This document shows, in pieces, positions 1-4,022 of a DNA stretch of 5,209 bases. This DNA comes from Ruminococcaceae bacterium UBA1405 (lineage in GTDB: Bacteria > Bacillota > Clostridia > Oscillospirales > Ruminococcaceae): assembly GCA_002305685.1 (NCBI GenBank), contig DBQB01000070.1, positions 3,047 to 8,255 on the forward strand. Reading direction: 5' to 3'. The notes under the pieces are model-generated. The model did not search any database. It was not told the DNA's origin and worked only from the letters and a program-made list of their open reading frames with translations. Positions within the stretch are counted from its first letter, which is position 1. Each line of letters starts with the position of its first letter. Both the position numbers and the translations under genes were made by a program.

Positions 1-642
1 GAGGAACATAGCTACACCCACACCAGAGCCTATCCAATCAATGATCTTCCCACCATTTACGCCAATGTATCCGCGGAGGTTGGGCGGCAGGTCACATCGG
101 ACGACATGGCCAACATCACCGAAATCTACCTGCGGGTGGTGTACCGTAATTTTGATGTAGGAGCGGACATGGCGCTGGAAGGCGGAAACAGTACCCATGA
201 CCTCATCGCTGAGATGGTCAGGGATTCCGATGTGATCCCCTCGGAAGGCGGCTTTGTCAGCCCTCTGCCCGGTGGCTGGGAGGACAAGGTTACCTCTGAG
301 TTTGGGTACCGGCAGAATCCCACTGGCGCTGGCAGTGAGGGACATACCGGGCTGGATATGGGCGTTCCTCTGGGAACAGAAGTGTGTGTGGTCAAGGATG
401 GCAAGGTTCTGTTTGTCCGGTATAAGCAGACCGGGTATGGATACCATGTAGCGATTGACCATGGCGGCGGTTTGGTTACCCTCTACGGACACTGTTCCGA
501 GATCCTGGTGACAGAGGGGCAGACGGTCACAGCCGGTCAGGTGATCGCCAGGAGCGGCAGCACAGGGCGAAGTACAGGGCCTCATCTGCATCTGGAAGTG
601 ATACAGGACGGGGTGCCGCAGAACCCAAGAAACTATTTATAG
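1..642 (+). CDS. M23 (LytM/lysostaphin-type) peptidase, C-terminal part, start outside window
   Basis: The reading frame is already open at base 1 and ends at TAG 640-642, so the 213 visible residues are the end of a longer protein. The ATG at 106 is just an internal methionine: there is no ribosome binding site before it, and the upstream codons read as ordinary protein. The last ~130 residues are a peptidase M23 domain, a zinc endopeptidase that cuts peptidoglycan cross-bridges. Counting from base 1, the motif HTGLD gives His115 and Asp119, LYGH gives His164, and HLHLE gives His195 and His197; all expected metal and catalytic residues are present. The leader into the domain (SEFGYRQNP) is also typical. 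In conjugative elements of Firmicutes such hydrolases are cell-wall openers for the mating channel and are exported or surface-exposed; any signal or membrane segment would be upstream of the window. Domain call is firm; the conjugation role is inferred from the relaxase downstream. Confidence 0.9.
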   Translation, partial: EEHSYTHTRAYPINDLPTIYANVSAEVGRQVTSDDMANITEIYLRVVYRNFDVGADMALEGGNSTHDLIAEMVRDSDVIPSEGGFVSPLPGGWEDKVTSEFGYRQNPTGAGSEGHTGLDMGVPLGTEVCVVKDGKVLFVRYKQTGYGYHVAIDHGGGLVTLYGHCSEILVTEGQTVTAGQVIARSGSTGRSTGPHLHLEVIQDGVPQNPRNYL

Positions 643-656
643 AAAGGATGGGATAA

Positions 657-1811
657 ATGTCTTTGAATCAGAAATTCAATCTGAACAAAATTTTTAAAGG
701 ACTCGTTTCCTATGCCATAGAATGCCAGGATAATGCCGAGCGTTACCAGCCTCTGAATGCGCCTCCCTGGTCAGAGATGCGGCGCCAGTGGATCAATGGG
801 ATTCTTTGCGGCATGGCAGAGCTGAATGGAGAAGACTTGGATTCGGACTATCTGGAGCGGATAGATCATTGCCTGGATCAAACCCGCAGGCCTTTTGCTG
901 CGAAACCCCTTCCGCTCAATCTGCAGAAATACACAATCCGATGTCTGAGCAGGTACACAGCCGAACTGGAACTGTGCAATGGCGATCCAAGAGAGAAGCT
1001 GATGCAGGTCTATGATCTTTTGGATGATATGGCTTCCCATTCGCGATGGAGCAGTCTTTCAAACGACCTGTACCCTTTTATGGGATATCTGGAATATGCA
1101 CTGCCGCGATTAACCGCCTTACAGCCGATCCGCTTTACCCGTCTGTTGATTGGCGGTGAGAAAGGACCCAATGGAACTGCTTATGTTTCTGGTACGGTTA
1201 ATACCCCGGAACAGATTAAGACCACCCAGCTGTATGTCGAACTGTCTGCACAAAACCCAAAGGTGGAAAAATGGCCGGCTATCTGTGTGACCTATTTCTG
1301 CGGAAAATCTGATTCGCCCATTGGTGTGAGAGATGCTACTGAGTTCGATCTCAAAATTATGCAAATGGCGGGAGATCGTTTTCTGGATATGGACGGAGTG
1401 CATTCTGCTGGTTATAGGGAACTGTATTTATCAGCAACGAAAGGAGTATCGACAATGCGTATTTTGAAAGTAGAGCCAGGACAGGCTCCCTATGAAAAGG
1501 AGATCCCCAATACGCTGGAGAGCATCCAGGCAGAAGTTGGCGGCGGTTTGTTCCAACCGCTGTATGTTGGCGAAGGAATTGTTCTCTGCTGCAACGAGGA
1601 GGGAAAGCTCAATGGCATGGAACCCAACCGCCGCCTGGGCGACGACATCGTCTGCGGCCCCTTTTTCCTTGTGGGGGATAGTGAGTCCGGTGAGTTTGTT
1701 TCCCTGACGGACGATCAGCTGGCATTGGGGATGGAAGCCTTTGCGGAGCCGGAGCGTTTTACCGGTGAGGAGCCGGAGCTTGAGCCGTGGATGGAATTCC
1801 GTGTTTGGTAA
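657..1811 (+). CDS. Unknown N-terminal region fused to DUF3846 domain
   Basis: This encodes a 384-residue cytoplasmic-looking protein with no signal peptide or membrane segment. The ATG at 657 follows AAAGG (643-647) by 9 nt and lies 14 nt after the M23 stop, which suggests one operon. Residues 1-266 are not recognised: the first ~155 look helical and charged, and a more strand-like part follows (from about FTRLLIGGEKGPNGTAYVSG). Residues 267-384 match the DUF3846 pattern: they start MRILKVEPGQAPYEKEIPN, then have an AEVGGGLFQPLYVGEG stretch, VLCCNEEGKLNGMEPNR, and a GPFFLVGDSE...FVSLTDDQL end. DUF3846 is a domain of unknown function common in mobile elements of Clostridia and usually found as a small stand-alone protein of about this length. 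Here it is joined in frame, and an intact ribosome binding site plus ATG sit at the junction (see 1440-1457). The tail is acidic. No biochemical function can be given. Confidence 0.85.
   Translation: MSLNQKFNLNKIFKGLVSYAIECQDNAERYQPLNAPPWSEMRRQWINGILCGMAELNGEDLDSDYLERIDHCLDQTRRPFAAKPLPLNLQKYTIRCLSRYTAELELCNGDPREKLMQVYDLLDDMASHSRWSSLSNDLYPFMGYLEYALPRLTALQPIRFTRLLIGGEKGPNGTAYVSGTVNTPEQIKTTQLYVELSAQNPKVEKWPAICVTYFCGKSDSPIGVRDATEFDLKIMQMAGDRFLDMDGVHSAGYRELYLSATKGVSTMRILKVEPGQAPYEKEIPNTLESIQAEVGGGLFQPLYVGEGIVLCCNEEGKLNGMEPNRRLGDDIVCGPFFLVGDSESGEFVSLTDDQLALGMEAFAEPERFTGEEPELEPWMEFRVW
1440..1446 (+). promoter_or_regulatory. Internal Shine-Dalgarno before the DUF3846 part
   Basis: AAAGGAG lies 8 nt before an in-frame ATG (1455-1457) inside the 657-1811 gene. 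Strength and spacing are as good as those of the real starts in this window. The methionine it serves is exactly where stand-alone DUF3846 proteins begin, so the site may drive a second, shorter product. Confidence 0.55.
1455..1811 (+). CDS. Possible internally initiated DUF3846 protein (118 residues)
   Basis: This is an alternative product in the same frame as the 657-1811 gene, beginning at ATG 1455 behind AAAGGAG (1440-1446) and sharing its stop. It corresponds to a full DUF3846 protein from its usual first residues (MRILKVEPG) to its acidic end. Either the fused protein alone is made, or both the 384-residue and 118-residue forms are made, or the fusion is a recent loss of a stop codon between two formerly separate genes. 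The sequence alone cannot tell these apart. It is listed separately because the start signal is strong and a reader using only the long form would miss it. Confidence 0.4.
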   Translation: MRILKVEPGQAPYEKEIPNTLESIQAEVGGGLFQPLYVGEGIVLCCNEEGKLNGMEPNRRLGDDIVCGPFFLVGDSESGEFVSLTDDQLALGMEAFAEPERFTGEEPELEPWMEFRVW

Positions 1812-1822
1812 GGAGGTCTGAC

Positions 1823-2104
1823 ATGAAGAAGGTTGAAATTACACTCTCCTTTGACGAAGAAAAGCTGGAGGCGTTGGAGTTTGTCCTCCGCAAAGAAAAG
1901 ACTACCGTCAAAAAGAAGCTGGACGAGGCATTGGCTACGCTGTACGAGCAGACCGTACCTGAAGCAGTACGGGAATACCTGGACAGCAGATCGGCGCCTG
2001 TCCGGGATCGTCCCAGGCGTCCGGCAAAATCCGCGGGCAAGGCAAAGGCAGATGAATCCCAAAATGCGAGTATCCTATTTGCAGAAACGGAGGAAGAAAG
2101 ATGA
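1823..2104 (+). CDS. DUF6103-like small protein
   Basis: This encodes 93 residues. I choose ATG 1823 over the in-frame ATG 1787 because AAGGAGGT (1810-1817) stands 5 nt before it, while 1787 lies inside the preceding gene with no good site. The ribosome binding site overlaps the upstream TAA (1809-1811), so translation is probably coupled. Residues 1-52 (strand VEITLSFD, helix EEKLEALEFVLRKE, turn KTT, helix VKKKLDEALATLYEQ, then TVPEAVREYL) fit the DUF6103 family as I remember it, a small protein found in conjugative elements of Clostridia. The strand-helix-helix order resembles a ribbon-helix-helix DNA-binding fold, which is my inference. The tail, from about residue 55, is rich in Arg, Pro, Lys and Ala, and looks disordered. 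The first ~46 residues resemble the N-terminus of the next gene. Confidence 0.85.
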   Translation: MKKVEITLSFDEEKLEALEFVLRKEKTTVKKKLDEALATLYEQTVPEAVREYLDSRSAPVRDRPRRPAKSAGKAKADESQNASILFAETEEER

Positions 2105-3156
2105 ATATTGGAAGCAGAGAAATTGTCCTGTGGATGTCAGAGCCACAGCATCAGGCATTGACCAGGGCGCTTGGCGAAATGGGGACTGACATCGAAACCA
2201 TCATGCAGGCCCGCCTGGAGGAGCTGTACAGCCGGACTGTCCCGGTGACAGAGCGTCTCCGGATCAGCCAGGAGATGGAGGCAGAGCGTTTGGAACAGCA
2301 GCGGCAGTGGGAGGCAAGCCGGACTTTCTCAGTGTTCCGGATTATGGAGCATGGACAGGACAGCTTTCTGATGAAGGAAGGCTCCGTGGAGTTCCTGGAC
2401 GCGGCTGTGCTGCTGCGCCGGTATCTGCACCAGCAAAATGATCATGATGAGGTTACCTTTGTCAGCCTGATCCAGCCGGCGGAATATATTGCGGAGTGTC
2501 GGTTCCGGGATCTGTCCAATGAGCGGATGGAAAACACCGGACGGATTGCTGGAGCCTTTGATATCGATCTGGATCAGGGAACAGTTTATGCTCTCAGCAT
2601 CCCGGATGGGTGGCAGGGATTCCGGATCAGAGATGTGGCTGCCGCAGCCTATCATGCGACCAGAAAGATGGGCCTCAAACGGGACGATAGGTGGCGTCGC
2701 TTTCTGGACAAGTTGGAAGGAAAAGCTTTGACACCCGACAGTGAGTTCTGTCTGCTCCATGGTTCCAGAGAGCTGCGCCCGGAGGAGGTTGGCTTTTCAA
2801 ATGAAGTTACAGAATGTGATGGCAAACTGATTTTTTATATTCCCGTCAATTTTGATCCTGACGCTGTCTTCGGAACCTATGTTGCTACCGATCAGAACGA
2901 TGACTATCTCAATGTCTATGCACAGTACGATCTGGACACCGATGAAGTTCAGGATCAGCTGCTGGTAATCCTGGTGCGCTCAGATGGAACGGAACAGGAG
3001 TACAGCTATCCTCTCTCGGACAAGGAAGTGCGGTGGATGACTGACAAGATGAACCACTACTGCGAGGAACAGATGGGACTGAGTCTGTCGGAATACAGCT
3101 CTCAATGGCAGGAGGAAAACGACAGCACATTCCAGCCTGAGATGGCACAGCAGTGA
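2101..3156 (+). CDS. Accessory mobile-element protein of unknown function with DUF6103-like N-terminus
   Basis: This encodes 351 residues. The start overlaps the previous stop as ATGA, and GGAGG (2089-2093) lies 7 nt upstream inside the previous gene, so the two are translationally coupled. Residues 7-48 align without gaps to residues 5-46 of the preceding 93-residue protein with 14 of 42 identities, including a shared LY..TVP block (Leu42, Tyr43, Thr46-Val47-Pro48). Residues ~52-75 are a charged, coiled-coil-like stretch (EMEAERLEQQRQWE). The remainder is a soluble mixed fold with a DVAAAAYHATRKMG segment and a C-terminal domain around YLNVYAQYDLDTDEVQDQL and VRSDGTEQEYSYPLS that I do not recognise beyond its likeness to uncharacterised proteins of Clostridial conjugative elements. 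No catalytic motif is seen. It is the last gene before the probable terminator at 3249-3282, so it likely ends the upstream operon. Confidence 0.88.
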   Translation: MNIGSREIVLWMSEPQHQALTRALGEMGTDIETIMQARLEELYSRTVPVTERLRISQEMEAERLEQQRQWEASRTFSVFRIMEHGQDSFLMKEGSVEFLDAAVLLRRYLHQQNDHDEVTFVSLIQPAEYIAECRFRDLSNERMENTGRIAGAFDIDLDQGTVYALSIPDGWQGFRIRDVAAAAYHATRKMGLKRDDRWRRFLDKLEGKALTPDSEFCLLHGSRELRPEEVGFSNEVTECDGKLIFYIPVNFDPDAVFGTYVATDQNDDYLNVYAQYDLDTDEVQDQLLVILVRSDGTEQEYSYPLSDKEVRWMTDKMNHYCEEQMGLSLSEYSSQWQEENDSTFQPEMAQQ

Positions 3157-3166
3157 TTTGTTTCTG

Positions 3167-3182
3167 GGAGAAGCGGGAATCC
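3167..3182 (+). repeat. 16-bp direct repeat, copy 1
   Basis: GGAGAAGCGGGAATCC here recurs at 3294-3309 as GGAGAAGCGGGATTCC, 15 of 16 identical, 127 nt apart. The copies flank both the 3186-3234 hairpin and the 3249-3282 terminator. They may mark a duplicated or inserted block, or paired binding sites. Confidence 0.7.
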
Positions 3183-3185
3183 TCA

Positions 3186-3234
3186 GCCTGTTGCCCGCCT
3201 GGTTCGCCCTGTGTGGCCGGACTGGGCGGCAGGC
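3186..3234. other. GC-rich inverted repeat / hairpin
   Basis: The left arm GCCTGTTGCCC (3186-3196) pairs with the right arm GGGCGGCAGGC (3224-3234) over 11 pairs, two of them T-G. The 27-nt loop between is itself GC-rich. No T-run follows, so it does not look like a terminator. It lies between the accessory operon and the mobilization genes and could belong to an origin of transfer or to mRNA 3'-end structure. Confidence 0.5.
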
Positions 3235-3248
3235 AGACAAACACCCCG

Positions 3249-3282
3249 GCCCTGCAGCCCGACGCGGCTGTGGGGCGTTTTT
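3249..3282 (+). terminator. Probable intrinsic terminator after the accessory operon
   Basis: The left arm GCCCTGCAGCC (3249-3259), a 6-nt loop and the right arm GGCTGTGGGGC (3266-3276) give 11 pairs (two G-T), followed by GTTTTT (3277-3282). It lies 92 nt after the stop of the 351-residue gene. An outer 8-bp inverted repeat, ACACCCCG (3241-3248) with CGGGGTGT (3284-3291), encloses the whole structure and T-run and could form a competing or extended fold. Confidence 0.65.
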
Positions 3283-3293
3283 GCGGGGTGTGT

Positions 3294-3309
3294 GGAGAAG
3301 CGGGATTCC
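3294..3309 (+). repeat. 16-bp direct repeat, copy 2
   Basis: GGAGAAGCGGGATTCC differs from copy 1 (3167-3182) at one base. It sits just after the terminator structure and just before the GGGGTCAAAA repeat cluster. Confidence 0.7.
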
Positions 3310-3329
3310 GGGGTAAAAGGGGGTGACAC

Positions 3330-3542
3330 ATGGGGTCGAAAATGAAGCAGGATAAAGCGCGGGGGTCAAAATCCCCTGCCGCGCCCCGTACATCGCCCCG
3401 CAATGCGGGTCGGGAAGGATTTAGGCGGGGGTCAAAAATTAGGGGGTGGGGTCAAGGCGGGGATCAAAATAGCAAAGAAACCCGATGTGAAGCCATTTTT
3501 GAGGGTTCCAAGCGGGGATATGACAAAGAAAGGGTGAGATAA
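3330..3542 (+). CDS. Doubtful small basic protein, 70 residues
   Basis: This is an open frame from ATG 3330 to TAA 3540-3542. In favour: AAGGGGGTG (3317-3325) is close to a Shine-Dalgarno (one G-U pair) with about 5-6 nt spacing, and the stop overlaps the next start by one base (TAATG), as in coupled genes. The product would be very basic, about 19 Lys/Arg against 8 Asp/Glu, with four Gly-Ser-Lys triplets. Against: those triplets are simply the GGGGTCAAAA DNA repeats read in one frame, and two other repeat copies (3448 and 3459) are out of that phase. Composition is low-complexity, no family is recognised, and the DNA has a better non-coding explanation as a binding or transfer-origin region. 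It could also be a leader whose translation feeds the downstream gene. Confidence 0.3.
   Translation: MGSKMKQDKARGSKSPAAPRTSPRNAGREGFRRGSKIRGWGQGGDQNSKETRCEAIFEGSKRGYDKERVR
3332..3470 (+). repeat. Cluster of GGGG(G)TCAAAA direct repeats (iteron-like, candidate oriT region)
   Basis: At least five same-strand copies occur: GGGGTCGAAAA at 3332, GGGGGTCAAAAT at 3361, GGGGGTCAAAAAT at 3427, GGGGTCAAGG at 3448 and GGGGATCAAAAT at 3459. Weaker versions are GCGGGTCGGG (3405-3414) and AGGGTTCCAAG (3502-3512). The last three strong copies are spaced about 21 and 11 nt, near two and one helical turns. The cluster lies immediately upstream of a ribbon-helix-helix gene and a relaxase gene, the usual place for relaxosome binding sites and for autoregulatory operators. 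The repeats are directly visible; the oriT/operator role is inference, and no nick site was identified. Confidence 0.6.
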
Positions 3543-3955
3543 TGCCAAGGCAGAAAATTAAATTTGCATTGCGGATTTATCCGGAAACCATGCAGCAGGT
3601 AAAAGAATTTATGGATAGAGATAACTGCCAGACACAGAACGAGTTTATTGAAAAGGCAATCCGTTTCTATGTGGGGTATCTTTCAGGTAATGAGGCTGGT
3701 GAATATCTTCCGCAGGCATTGGTGGATGCCTTCCGCGCAACCTTGCGTGATTCGGAAAATCATATTAGTCGGCTTCTTTTCAAACTGGCAGTGGAGGTAG
3801 ATATCCTGATGCACGTGCTGGCCAGTGCTGTAGAAATTGATCCGGCAATCCTGGATAAGCTGCGGGGAGTCTGTGTCCGGGAAATCAAGAAGTCAAATGG
3901 TATGGTCCGTTTGGAAGATGTCGTTCTGTACCAGCAGGGAGCTGACAAATCATAG
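3542..3955 (+). CDS. Ribbon-helix-helix (CopG/MobC-like) relaxosome accessory protein
   Basis: This encodes 137 residues. ATG 3542 follows AAAGGGTG (3530-3537 region) at suitable spacing. The N-terminus has the ribbon-helix-helix order: a basic strand (residues 3-13, RQKIKFALRIY), helix A (PETMQQVKEFMDRDN, 14-28), a turn (CQTQ) and helix B (NEFIEKAIRFYVGYL, 33-47). Members of this fold bind DNA as dimers through the strand. Residues ~55-137 are a helical extension (DAFRATLRDSENHISRLLFKLAVEVDILMHVL) that could serve for oligomerisation or contact with the relaxase; I do not recognise a named domain there. The gene sits 19 nt before the relaxase gene and just after the repeat cluster, the standard position for a protein that binds oriT, helps load the relaxase and represses its own operon. 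Fold call is good; partner and target are inferred from position. Confidence 0.85.
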   Translation: MPRQKIKFALRIYPETMQQVKEFMDRDNCQTQNEFIEKAIRFYVGYLSGNEAGEYLPQALVDAFRATLRDSENHISRLLFKLAVEVDILMHVLASAVEIDPAILDKLRGVCVREIKKSNGMVRLEDVVLYQQGADKS

Positions 3956-3964
3956 GGAGAGGTG

Positions 3965-4022
3965 GTGACTGCCAGTGCCGAGGTTGATTTTCAAGTGTCC
4001 CTACCTCAAGGGCGGCAGTCAC
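3965..4022. other. 9-bp inverted repeat spanning the relaxase start
   Basis: GTGACTGCC (3965-3973) and GGCAGTCAC (4014-4022) are perfect inverted copies separated by 40 nt. The GTG start codon (3975) lies just inside the left arm and the ribosome binding site just outside it. It could hamper initiation or mark a protein site. A 9-bp match at this range is about what chance allows once in a window of this size, so its position is the only argument. Confidence 0.35.

Noticed and set aside
106..642. ATG 106 as the start of the M23 gene
   Set aside because: The frame is open to base 1, no ribosome binding site precedes 106, and M23 transfer peptidases carry more sequence upstream; treated as an internal Met.
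1953..1972. Inverted repeat CCGTAC / GTACGG with 8-nt loop
   Set aside because: Only 6 bp, inside the DUF6103-like coding region, with no T-run; within chance expectation.
3177..3190. RP4-like nick site in the intergenic region
   Set aside because: GGAATCCTCAG only partly resembles the YATCCTGY nick consensus of RP4-type origins; too weak to call.
2909..3403. Long open frames on the - strand (164 and 137 codons)
   Set aside because: They are antisense to the end of the 351-residue gene and to the GC-rich intergenic DNA, are Pro/Ser/Arg/Cys-rich low complexity, have no clear ribosome binding site, and the + strand gene with its coupled start explains the region better.
3332..3470. CRISPR array
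   Set aside because: The repeats are only 10-12 bp, imperfect and irregularly spaced (about 30, 66, 20, 12 nt), unlike CRISPR repeat-spacer units.
3495..3541. Promoter for the mobilization genes (TTGAGG near 3499 with an AT-rich segment near 3518)
   Set aside because: Spacing between the two candidate boxes is about 14 nt and the second box is poor, so I do not support a promoter here.
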